Assembly: GCA_002428015.1 (NCBI GenBank)
Contig: DIZW01000114.1
Span: 10,651 to 74,650, forward strand
Reading direction: 5' to 3'
Length of the DNA stretch: 64,000 bases
Origin: Oxalobacteraceae bacterium UBA6018
GTDB lineage: Bacteria > Pseudomonadota > Gammaproteobacteria > Burkholderiales > Burkholderiaceae_D
The position numbers and the translations under genes were made by a program. The notes beneath the pieces are model-generated. The model made no database searches. It was not told where the DNA came from and was given only the letters and a program-made list of their open reading frames with translations. Positions 37,780-45,719 of this stretch are shown here, one piece after another (position 1 is the first letter of the stretch; each line of letters begins with the position of its first letter).

Positions 37780-39114
37780 CTAGCGCTGCAGGGCGTGCAG
37801 CTTGTCCGCGTGCGCCTTGATCAGCAGCAGCGATGGTACGTCCGAATCGAACACCGAATACAGGCCCTGCTCCTCCTGCGGCGGATCGCCCACGAAGTCG
37901 TTCCCCTCCTTCCACCAGTAGTTGGCGTTGGCGGCGCGGCCGGCGCCGCCCCAGGCCCAGAAGTTCCAGCCGGCGACCGGATCGCCCGCGGCGGCGTGGC
38001 GCTCGATCAGGTCGAACACCTCGCCGTAGAAGCGGTCGCGCAGCTTGGTGGTGGCCTTGATGCTGAACGAGGGGCCGTCGCGGTCCAGGCCGAATTCCTC
38101 CAGCACGATCGGCTTGCCCAGCTGCTTGGCCAGCTCGATGTGGGCGTTCAGGTAGTCGCGGCTCTTGGCCAGCGCGCCGTCCCAGGTCTCGGCCGGCTTC
38201 TTGGAGTCGAACCAGCCCCAGTTCTTGGGCCACAGGTGGTAGGTCAGGTAGTCGATGTCGGGCGTGGCGTGGGCGGCCAGGTACAGCTTGGCGTCCTGGG
38301 CCGAGCCGGCCAGGCCTTCGCTGCCGCTGCTGACCAGGTGGTTGTGGTCGAGTTCATGGATGAAGCGGGCGGTGTCGCCGACCCACTTGACGTAGACCGC
38401 CTTGTCGGCGTCGTCCACCTTCTGGTTGCCCGGGCGCGGCTCGTTGGCCAGCTGCCAGGACATGATGGTGGGGTCGTCCCGGTACGCCAGGCCGGTGACG
38501 CTGTTGACGCGCCCGACGATGGCGCGGATCACGTTGCGGAACTCCTCCTGCGCCTGGGCGTTGCGGTAGAAGCGCGCCGAGTTGGCCATGAAGGCGTCGT
38601 AGTCGCCGGTGACGTTGGGGTCGAGCGCGGGCGTGCCCTCGAACCAGTTCATGTACTGGGTCATCCCGCCCGACCACTGCCAGAAGTTGTTCAGGTAGAG
38701 GACGATGGTCATGTCGCGCTTGCCCAGCTCGGCGATCAGGAAGTCCAGCCCTTCGAGCAGGGACTCGTCGTACTTGCCGGGCGCGCTGGTGGTGGCCGGG
38801 CGCACGGCGCTGCTCATGGCGGTCTTCTCCGACACCGCCAGCACGCGCACGTTGTTGATGCCGAGCGCCTTGAGGTTGTCGAGCTCCTTGAGCAGGCGCG
38901 CGCGTTCGCCCACGCCGCTGGCCGCGCCCAGGTAGCCGCCGTACCAGAAATTGGCCCCGGCGATGTAATACGACTGCCCCTTGCGGGCGAAGTGGGTATG
39001 CTTGACGGTGACGAAGGCGTCCTTGGCCGGATGCGCGGCCGCCGGCGCCGCCTCGACCATGCTGCATACGCCGGCCATCACCAGGCTGGCGCCCAGCTGG
39101 ATTACTCGATTCAT
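37780..39114 (-). CDS. Secreted GH5 beta-mannanase
   Basis: About 444 residues. The start at 39114 gives a signal peptide ending SMVEA. The mature protein begins in the GH5_7-like way (FVTVKHTHFARKGQSYYIAGANFWYGGYL). The acid/base is Glu225 in WQLANEPRP and the nucleophile Glu340 in IVLEEFGLD. LYLNNFWQWSGGMTQYMNW is a substrate-cleft motif typical of endo-1,4-beta-mannanases. Its operon neighbours (alpha-galactosidase, beta-mannosidase-like, esterases) fit the call well. Confidence 0.9.
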   Translation of the reverse strand: MNRVIQLGASLVMAGVCSMVEAAPAAAHPAKDAFVTVKHTHFARKGQSYYIAGANFWYGGYLGAASGVGERARLLKELDNLKALGINNVRVLAVSEKTAMSSAVRPATTSAPGKYDESLLEGLDFLIAELGKRDMTIVLYLNNFWQWSGGMTQYMNWFEGTPALDPNVTGDYDAFMANSARFYRNAQAQEEFRNVIRAIVGRVNSVTGLAYRDDPTIMSWQLANEPRPGNQKVDDADKAVYVKWVGDTARFIHELDHNHLVSSGSEGLAGSAQDAKLYLAAHATPDIDYLTYHLWPKNWGWFDSKKPAETWDGALAKSRDYLNAHIELAKQLGKPIVLEEFGLDRDGPSFSIKATTKLRDRFYGEVFDLIERHAAAGDPVAGWNFWAWGGAGRAANANYWWKEGNDFVGDPPQEEQGLYSVFDSDVPSLLLIKAHADKLHALQR

Positions 39115-39152
39115 GTTCTGCCCTTGTGTGGTGGGTGGTGGGTGTTGGGTGC

Positions 39153-40460
39153 TTATACAGCTGCGGCCGCGGCGGCGCCGCGGTACATATTGGCGTACTT
39201 GAGGCCGAAATACAGGATGAAGACGTAGCAGGCGGCCGGGATCAGGAAGGAGATCTGCAGACCGATATGATCGGCCATCAGTCCTTGCAGGAAGGGCACG
39301 ATGGCGCCGCCGACGATGGCCATGCACAGGATGCCCGAGCCCTGGCCGGTCTGGGCGCCCAGCTTGTGCAGCGCCATGCTGAAGATGGTCGGGAACATGA
39401 TCGAATTGAACAGGCCCACCGCGATCAGCGACCACATGGCCAGGTAGCCGTGGCCGAAGATGGCCAGCATGATCAGGCAGATCACGATGGCGGCGTTGGT
39501 GGCCAGGGCCTTGCCCGGGCTGACGTAGCGCATGACGCCAAAGCCGATGAAGCGCCCGACCATCGCGCCGCCCCAGTAGTAGGCGACGAACATGGCGGCC
39601 GCGCCCGGCGCCAGGCCGGCCACGTTACGCTCACCCATGAAGTTGATCAGGAAGCTGCCGATGCTCACTTCGCCGCCGACGTACAGGAAGATGCCGATCG
39701 CGCCCAGCAGCAGGTGGCGCTGGGCCAGCACCGAGGCACCCCCGCGCGCGGCGGCATGGCTGTCGTCGGCGTGGCTGATGCGGGGCAGCTTGACCAGGGC
39801 GAACAGCAGCGCCAGCGCCAGCAGCGCGCCGGCCAGCGCCAGGTAGGGGCCCTGCACCATGGCCGCCTCCTTCGCCTTGTACAGGGCCGCGTCGACGGCC
39901 GGCATGGCCGCCAGTTCGGCCGCGCCGAGCACGGTGCCGGACAGGATCAGCATGCCGCCGAAGGCCGGGCCGATCGTCGTGCCGAGCGAGTTGAAGGCCT
40001 GGGTCAGGGTCAGGCGGCTGGACGCGGTGGCCGGCGCGCCCAGCACCGTGACGAAGGGGTTGGCCGCCACCTGCAGGACGGTGATGCCGGCGGCGAGCAC
40101 GAAGAAGGCCAGCAGGAACACCGCGTAGCCGCGCACCGAGGCCGGATAGAACAGGGCGCAGCCGCTGGCGGCGATCACCAGCCCGGCGACGGCGCCGGCC
40201 TTGTAGCCGATCTTCTTGATCAGGAGGCCGGCCGGGAGGGAGACGATGAAGTAGGCGCCGAAAAAGCAGAACTGCACCAGCATCGCCTGCACGTAGGTGA
40301 GCGTGTAGACCGCTTTCAGGTGCGGGATGAGCACGTCGTTGAGGGAGGTCAGCAGGCCCCACATGAAAAACAGCAGGGTGATGATGATGAGCGGGGCCGT
40401 GTTGCTGGACTGTCCGAGCCGTTCGCCGGGCGCGAGCGTGCCGTGTGCTACGTGTTCCAT
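39153..40460 (-). CDS. FucP/GluP-family sugar:proton symporter
   Basis: About 435 residues, 12 membrane segments. FFMWGLLTSLNDVLIPHLK in the first segment is the signature of the fucose/glucose-galactose permease family. GAYFIVSLPAGLLIKKIGYKAG and AANPFVTVLG are also typical. The ATG at 40460 has AGGAG upstream. It is first in the mannan operon, so mannose or short manno-oligosaccharide import is the likely role, although the family usually takes up monosaccharides. It is divergent from the LacI gene, with paired CTAAAC sites between them. Confidence 0.88.
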   Translation of the reverse strand: MEHVAHGTLAPGERLGQSSNTAPLIIITLLFFMWGLLTSLNDVLIPHLKAVYTLTYVQAMLVQFCFFGAYFIVSLPAGLLIKKIGYKAGAVAGLVIAASGCALFYPASVRGYAVFLLAFFVLAAGITVLQVAANPFVTVLGAPATASSRLTLTQAFNSLGTTIGPAFGGMLILSGTVLGAAELAAMPAVDAALYKAKEAAMVQGPYLALAGALLALALLFALVKLPRISHADDSHAAARGGASVLAQRHLLLGAIGIFLYVGGEVSIGSFLINFMGERNVAGLAPGAAAMFVAYYWGGAMVGRFIGFGVMRYVSPGKALATNAAIVICLIMLAIFGHGYLAMWSLIAVGLFNSIMFPTIFSMALHKLGAQTGQGSGILCMAIVGGAIVPFLQGLMADHIGLQISFLIPAACYVFILYFGLKYANMYRGAAAAAAV

Positions 40461-40588
40461 GGTGCTTGTCTCCTGGTGGGGAAGGCGGCCCTGCGCGGCG
40501 CCGGTGGGCACGGGCAGGTCTTATATTGATGAAAATATTCTGCCCGTGAGCACCACCAGGGTCAAACGATGGCGCCGATTTCGCCCGA

Positions 40589-40609
40589 GTTTAGCGGTGA
40601 TCACTAAAC
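40589..40609. promoter_or_regulatory. Inverted repeat GTTTAG-N9-CTAAAC
   Basis: GTTTAG (40589-40594) and CTAAAC (40604-40609) are inverted around 9 bases in the 346-base gap between the divergent symporter and LacI genes. A second such pair lies 76 bases away. Confidence 0.5.
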
Positions 40610-40664
40610 AAGGCGCCCGCTGCCCGCCCGGGGCCAGTCGCACGGGCGTGGGCCGGCCCAGCGT

Positions 40665-40686
40665 GTTTAGTAAAAGCGGACTAAAC
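40665..40686. promoter_or_regulatory. Inverted repeat GTTTAG-N10-CTAAAC with TTTTACTAAACAC motif copy 3
   Basis: GTTTAG (40665-40670) and CTAAAC (40681-40686) repeat the arrangement at 40589. The minus strand across 40661-40675 reads TTTTACTAAACACGC, identical over 15 bases to the copy at 28191. It is the best operator candidate for the mannan LacI regulator. Confidence 0.5.
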
Positions 40687-40806
40687 TGCTTTTAAAGCCG
40701 ATCAATCGTTTGCCATGGGCTAGTCGATATGCAAGACTCCAATCAAGTTAAGCCAGCTGTAACAGGAGAGCCCCTTGAAATCCGCCACGACAGTGAAGGC
40801 GCGCCG

Positions 40807-41823
40807 ATGAGCGCCGCCGCAGCGCCCGTCACGATCCGCGACATCGCCAAGTTCGCCGGGGTCTCGCCGGGGACCATCTCGCGCGCCCTCAAGAACGAGC
40901 CCGGGCTGACCGAACAGACGCGCCAGATGGTGCTGGCCGCGGCCCAGCAGCTCGGCTACGACTTCTGCAAGCTGCGCCGCAAGCGCGTGCGCCGCCTGAC
41001 CTTCCTCCTGCACCGCCAGCACAACACCGCTGCCAGCAGCCCGTTCTATTCGCCGGTGCTGCACGGCGCCGAGGAAGCCTGCCGCAAGCAGGGTATCGTG
41101 CTGTCCTTCATGGCGGTGGGCCCGGCCGACGGTGTGACCGAGCAGCTGCGCATGCACGCGCCGGACGGCATGGTCTGCGCCGGCTTCTTCGAGCCCGAGC
41201 TGCTGGGCGCCCTGCGCGCCACCGGCAAGCCGCTGGTACTGATCGACATGAAGCTGCGCGGCTACAGCTCGGTCAACCCGGACAATATGATGGGCGGTTA
41301 CCTGGCCACCAAGCACCTGCTCGACGTGGGGCGCAGCCGCATCGCCATGATTTCCGGGCCGCTGAGCCACTACAGCATCCGCGAGCGCAACCGCGGCTAC
41401 CGCCAGGCGCTGTTCGACGCCGGCATCCTGGCCGATCCGCGCTACGAGGTGAGCCTGGCCGACGGCATCGACCTCGAGACCGGCGCCTGCGAGGCGATGC
41501 AGACGCTGCTGGACCTGCCGCATCCGCCCGACGCGGTGTTCTGCTACAACGACAGCGCGGCCCTGGTGGCGATGCGCTGCTGCCTGGCGGCCGGCCTGAA
41601 GGTGCCGCACGACGTGTCGATCGTCGGCTTCGACGACATTTCCAGCGCGGTGCTCGGCCACCGCCCGCTGACCACCCTGCGCATCGACAAGAAGGAGCTG
41701 GGCGCGCTCGGCGTCGAGCTGCTGCTCAGCGGCCAGCACGAGGTCGCGCTCGAGAAGGTGGCGCCGGTCCACCTGATCGTGCGCGCCAGCACCGTGTGCG
41801 ACGACTGGGGTCCGCACAAATAA
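40807..41823 (+). CDS. LacI-family regulator of the mannan locus
   Basis: About 338 residues from the ATG at 40807, which has GAAGG seven bases upstream; an in-frame ATG at 40729 lacks a ribosome site. The helix-turn-helix VTIRDIAKFAGVSPGTISRALKNE is close to the start, then a periplasmic-binding-protein-like sensor core with DAVFCYNDSAALVAMRCCLAAG and SIVGFDDISSAVLG. It is divergent from the mannan operon and upstream of the mannose isomerase and fructokinase, so it probably represses both sides until a mannan-derived sugar binds. Confidence 0.88.
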   Translation: MSAAAAPVTIRDIAKFAGVSPGTISRALKNEPGLTEQTRQMVLAAAQQLGYDFCKLRRKRVRRLTFLLHRQHNTAASSPFYSPVLHGAEEACRKQGIVLSFMAVGPADGVTEQLRMHAPDGMVCAGFFEPELLGALRATGKPLVLIDMKLRGYSSVNPDNMMGGYLATKHLLDVGRSRIAMISGPLSHYSIRERNRGYRQALFDAGILADPRYEVSLADGIDLETGACEAMQTLLDLPHPPDAVFCYNDSAALVAMRCCLAAGLKVPHDVSIVGFDDISSAVLGHRPLTTLRIDKKELGALGVELLLSGQHEVALEKVAPVHLIVRASTVCDDWGPHK

Positions 41824-42038
41824 AGCTATTGGAGTAGAGCGGCACCGCCGGCGCGAGACTGGCGGGCCCGGAAGACGCTTCGCCGCAAGACCCGGCGCCC
41901 TTTGGCCGCCGGCGGGGACCGTCACGTCCGACGTAAATGGACAGCGCACAGGCGCCGCCCGCAGGCTAGCGGCGGCATTTAACGATCAGGGCCGCCCGGC
42001 GGCCCGCATATGAACCCCAATCGACACGAGACACCACG

Positions 42039-43244
42039 ATGGTACCTGACTTCCAATCCCGCGCTACCCTGCTCGGCCACATCCGCCACACCAAGCAGTT
42101 CTACGATCCGCGCTGCGTCGATCCGAGCGGCGGGTTCTACCACTTCTACAAGGACGACGGCACCATCTACGACAAGCGCACGCGCCACCTGGTCAGCAGC
42201 ACCCGCTTCGTGTTCAACTACGCGATGGCCTACCGCCAGTTCGGCGACGAGGCCGACCGCCAGCGCATGCTGCACGCGCTGGCCTTCGTGCGCGCCGCGC
42301 ACCGCGACCCGGCCAGCGGCGGCTACGCCTGGGAACTGCGCTGGGAGGATGGCCAGGCCACGGTCACCGACGCCACCAACCACTGCTACGGCCTGGCCTT
42401 CGTGCTGCTGGCCTACGCCCACGCCCACATGGCCGGGGTAGCCGAGGCGCGCGCCCATATCGAGGAAACCTTCGCCCTGATGGAGCGCCGTTTCTGGGAG
42501 CCGCAGCACGGCCTGTACGCGGACGAGGCGACGGCCGGCTGGCAGGTGCTGCCCTACCGCGGCCAGAACGCCAACATGCACAGCTGCGAAGCGCTGCTGG
42601 CGGCCTTCGAGGCCACCGGCGAGACGCGCTACCTGCTGCGCGCCGAGACGCTGGCCCACAACATCACCGTGCGCCAGGCGGCCCTGGCCGATAACCTGGT
42701 GTGGGAACACTACCGCAGCGACTGGTCGGTGGACCCGGACTACAACCGCCACGACAGCAGCAACATCTTCCGCCCGTGGGGCTACCAGCCGGGCCACCTG
42801 ACCGAGTGGAGCAAGCTGCTGCTGATCCTGGAGCGGCACCGGGACCACCTGGCCGGGGACGCGGGCTGGCTGCTGCCGCGCGCGGCCGAGCTGTTCGACG
42901 CCGCCGTGGACAAGGCCTGGGACGGCCAGCATGGCGGCATCTACTACGGCTTCGCGCCGGACGGCGCCATCTGCGACGCCCACAAGTATTTCTGGGTGCA
43001 GGCCGAGAGTCTGGCCGCGGCGGCGCTGCTGGGCGCGCGCACGGGCCAGGCGCGCTACTGGGACTGGTACGGGCGCATCTGGGCCTACAGCTGGGAGCAC
43101 ATGGTCGACCATGCGCATGGTGCCTGGTACCGCATCCTGGGGCCGGACAACGCCAAGCTGACCGACGAGAAGAGCCCGGCCGGCAAGACCGACTACCACA
43201 CCATGGGCGCCTGCTACGAAGTACTTACCGTACTGAAGGATTGA
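42039..43244 (+). CDS. AGE-family aldose-ketose isomerase, probable mannose isomerase
   Basis: 401 residues forming an (alpha/alpha)6 barrel of the N-acylglucosamine 2-epimerase superfamily. Recognisable pieces are SGGFYHFYKDDGTIYD, HLVSSTRFVFNYAMAY, YRGQNANMHSCEALLAAFEATG and FRPWGYQPGHLTEWSKLLL, the last holding the catalytic histidine region. The closest known activities are D-mannose isomerase (YihS-like) and cellobiose 2-epimerase. Mannose to fructose suits the mannan context and the fructokinase one base downstream. A 215-base gap upstream (41824-42038) shows nothing I recognise. Confidence 0.82.
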   Translation: MVPDFQSRATLLGHIRHTKQFYDPRCVDPSGGFYHFYKDDGTIYDKRTRHLVSSTRFVFNYAMAYRQFGDEADRQRMLHALAFVRAAHRDPASGGYAWELRWEDGQATVTDATNHCYGLAFVLLAYAHAHMAGVAEARAHIEETFALMERRFWEPQHGLYADEATAGWQVLPYRGQNANMHSCEALLAAFEATGETRYLLRAETLAHNITVRQAALADNLVWEHYRSDWSVDPDYNRHDSSNIFRPWGYQPGHLTEWSKLLLILERHRDHLAGDAGWLLPRAAELFDAAVDKAWDGQHGGIYYGFAPDGAICDAHKYFWVQAESLAAAALLGARTGQARYWDWYGRIWAYSWEHMVDHAHGAWYRILGPDNAKLTDEKSPAGKTDYHTMGACYEVLTVLKD

Positions 43245-43245
43245 G

Positions 43246-44157
43246 ATGAGCGGCTTTCCCGAATTTATCGCCGCCGGCGAGGCCCTCACCGACCTGATCG
43301 CCGAACCGGGCCAGCAGCGCTGGGCCAGCCAGGTGGGCGGATCGACCTGGAACGTGGCACGCGCGATGGCGGCGCTGGACCTGCCGAGCGCCTTCGCCGG
43401 CGCCATCAGCCGAGACGTGTTCGGCGAGCAGCTGTGGCAGGCCAGCGCGGCGGCGCGGCTGGACCTGCGCTTCCTGCAGCGCTACGCCAAGTCGCCGCTG
43501 CTGGCGATCGTGCACCGGATCGACCCGCCCAGCTATTTTTTCGTCGGCGACGACAGCGCCGACCTGCACTTCGACGCGGCCGCGCTGCCCGAGGGCTGGC
43601 GCGCGCACTGCCGCTGGGCCCATTTCGGCGGCATCAGCCTGGCGCGCGCGCCGCTGGCCGGCAAGCTGGTTACGCTGGCCGAGTCCTTGAAGCGCGACGG
43701 GGTGGGCATCAGCTACGACCCCAACTTCCGGGTGCTGATGGATGAAGGCTACGACGCCACCTTGCGCCGCATGACCGAACTGGCCGACGTGGTCAAGGTG
43801 TCCGAGGAAGACCTGGCCGGCCTGTTCCGCAGCGACGACCTGGAGGGCGCCTTCGCGGCGCTGCGCGCCTTCAATCCGGCGGCCAGCTATCTGTACACCA
43901 AGGGCGCCCAGGGCGCCTCGCTGCATGTGGGAGACCAGGCCTGGCATGCCGGCGCGCCACGCATCGCCGTCGTCGACAGCGTCGGCGCGGGCGACGCCTC
44001 GATCGCGGCGCTGGCCTGGAGCATGCTGCGCAAACCCGAGCGCACGCCGGGCGAGCACCTGCGCTTCGCGGTGTGCGCGGGCGCCGGAGCGTGCCTGGGG
44101 GCCGGCGCCAGTCCGCCGTCGGAGGCGCTGATCGAGCGCCTGCTGGCCACGCTCTAG
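43246..44157 (+). CDS. PfkB-family fructokinase
   Basis: 303 residues. The N-terminal sugar-binding signature reads GGSTWNVARAMAALD and the C-terminal ATP/anion-hole motif DSVGAGDASIAAL, with the catalytic aspartate in the GAGD segment. It starts one base after the isomerase stop, so translation is coupled. Phosphorylating the fructose made from mannose would give fructose-6-phosphate for central metabolism. A 2-keto-3-deoxygluconate kinase role is possible in this family but is not supported by neighbours on this strand. Confidence 0.87.
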   Translation: MSGFPEFIAAGEALTDLIAEPGQQRWASQVGGSTWNVARAMAALDLPSAFAGAISRDVFGEQLWQASAAARLDLRFLQRYAKSPLLAIVHRIDPPSYFFVGDDSADLHFDAAALPEGWRAHCRWAHFGGISLARAPLAGKLVTLAESLKRDGVGISYDPNFRVLMDEGYDATLRRMTELADVVKVSEEDLAGLFRSDDLEGAFAALRAFNPAASYLYTKGAQGASLHVGDQAWHAGAPRIAVVDSVGAGDASIAALAWSMLRKPERTPGEHLRFAVCAGAGACLGAGASPPSEALIERLLATL

Positions 44158-44245
44158 GGTCGGCCAGCTAGTTAAGCGGGACAGCGGGCGGCGGACAGCG
44201 GCGGGCGCGGCCAGGCGCCCCGGCCGCGGCGCCGGATACGCGCGC

Positions 44246-45595
44246 TCAGCGCACCAGGCAGGGGCGCTTGTTGTTGAACTTCCAGCCGGGGATCACATGC
44301 TGCATGGCCGCCGCGTCGTCGCGCGCGCCCAGGCCCATGCCCAGGTACAGCTGGTGCGCCGCCTCGACCGCCTCCATGTCGAGCTCCACGCCCAGGCCGG
44401 GCGTGGACGGCACGTCGACCTTGCCGCCCACGATCTGCAGCGGCGCGCGGGTCAGGCGCTGCCCGTCCTGCCAGATCCAGTGGGTGTCGATCGCCGTGAT
44501 CTTGCCGGGCGCGGCCGCCGCCACGTGGGTGAACATCGCCAGCGAGACGTCGAAGTGGTTGTTCGAGTGCGAACCCCAGGTCATGCCCCACTCGCGGCAC
44601 ATCTGCGCCACCCGCACCGAACCCTGCATGGTCCAGAAGTGGGGATCGGCCAGCGGAATGTCGACCGACTGCTGTTGCACCGCGTGGCGCAGCTCGCGCC
44701 AGTCGGTGGCGATCATGTTGGTGGCGGTCGGCAGCCCGGTCTCGCGGCGGAATTCCGCCATCACCTCGCGCCCCGAGAAACCGTCCTCGCCGCCGCACGG
44801 GTCCTCGGCGTAGGCCAGCACGTCGCCGCGCCCGCGGCACAGGCGGATCGCATCCTTGAGCAGCCAGGCGCCGTTCGGGTCGAGCGTGACGCGCGCCTCG
44901 GGGAAGCGTTCGGCCAGCGCGGTCGCGGCCTCCATCTCCTGCTCGCCGCGCAGCACGCCGCCCTTGAGCTTGAAGTCGCGGAAGCCATAGCGCTCGTAGG
45001 CCGCTTCGGCCAGCGCCACCACCGCCTCGGTGGTGAGGGCCTTCTCGTGGCGCAGGCGCGACCAGGCGTCGCCGGCATCGCGCTCGTGCGCGTACGGCAA
45101 GCCGGTCTGGGCGCCGTCGCCGATGTAGAACAGGTAGCCGAGCATCTCGACCTGGTCGCGCTGCTGGCCGTCGCCGAGCAGCGCCGCCACCGGCACCCCG
45201 AGGAACTGGCCGAGCAGGTCGAGCAGCGCGCATTCGAGCGCGGTGACGGCGTGGATGGTGACGCGCAGGTCGAAGGTCTGCAGCCCGCGCCCGCCGGCGT
45301 CGCGCTCGGAGAAGGCGGCGCGCACCTGGTTGATGATGGCGTTGTAGGCGCCGATCGGCTGGCCGACGACGAGCTCGCGCGCGTCCTCGAGCGTCCTGGC
45401 GATGGCCGCCCCGCCCGGCACCTCGCCCACGCCGCGGCGCCCGGCGCTGTCGGTCAGGATCACCAGGTTGCGGGTGAAATAGGGTCCGTGGGCGCCGCTC
45501 AGATTGAGCAGCATGCTGTCGCGTCCGGCGACGGGAATGACTTGGAGGGACGCGACGGTCGGGGTGCCGGAGGTGGCTGGCTGATTGGTATGCAT
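44246..45595 (-). CDS. gudD: Glucarate dehydratase (enolase superfamily)
   Basis: 449 residues, the usual GudD length. Catalytic pieces are visible: FKLKGG with Lys209 and Lys211, VTLDPNGAW with metal ligands, and WGSHSNNHFDVS with His343. These are offset by a constant four residues from Lys205, Lys207 and His339 of the E. coli enzyme. It converts D-glucarate to 5-keto-4-deoxyglucarate, the substrate of KdgD encoded at 22.7 kb. The ATG at 45595 is preferred over 45655, which lies inside the promoter. Control by the adjacent LacI gene is likely. Confidence 0.93.
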   Translation of the reverse strand: MHTNQPATSGTPTVASLQVIPVAGRDSMLLNLSGAHGPYFTRNLVILTDSAGRRGVGEVPGGAAIARTLEDARELVVGQPIGAYNAIINQVRAAFSERDAGGRGLQTFDLRVTIHAVTALECALLDLLGQFLGVPVAALLGDGQQRDQVEMLGYLFYIGDGAQTGLPYAHERDAGDAWSRLRHEKALTTEAVVALAEAAYERYGFRDFKLKGGVLRGEQEMEAATALAERFPEARVTLDPNGAWLLKDAIRLCRGRGDVLAYAEDPCGGEDGFSGREVMAEFRRETGLPTATNMIATDWRELRHAVQQQSVDIPLADPHFWTMQGSVRVAQMCREWGMTWGSHSNNHFDVSLAMFTHVAAAAPGKITAIDTHWIWQDGQRLTRAPLQIVGGKVDVPSTPGLGVELDMEAVEAAHQLYLGMGLGARDDAAAMQHVIPGWKFNNKRPCLVR

Positions 45596-45639
45596 GGAAA
45601 GTGTCTGTCGGTGACGCGAGGGAATCGCTGATAGTCGCA

Positions 45640-45668
45640 ATGGTAGCGGTATCAAATTCGGAAGTCAA
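45640..45668 (-). promoter_or_regulatory. gudD promoter with LacI-type operator
   Basis: Minus strand: -35 TTGACT (45663-45668), 17-base spacer, -10 TACCAT (45640-45645). The plus strand across the -10 reads TGGTAGCGGTATCA, a degenerate form of the perfect palindrome upstream of the GH2 gene. Bound repressor would cover the -10. Confidence 0.72.
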
Positions 45669-45719
45669 TCTATTTCCAATCACCCACTTGACCGTTTGCC
45701 GTGCCGCCCGGCGGTCCGA

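Noticed and set aside
40729..40806. Extra N-terminal 26 codons on the mannan LacI regulator
   Set aside because: No ribosome site at 40729; the ATG at 40807 has one and gives the usual spacing to the helix-turn-helix.
40775..40810. An 11-residue TTG-started leader frame with AGGAGAG upstream, overlapping the LacI ATG
   Set aside because: It is too short to judge and has no regulatory residue pattern; left out as a gene.
41824..42038. A riboswitch in the 215-base gap before the mannose isomerase gene
   Set aside because: GC-rich with many weak pairings, but no known consensus elements could be found.
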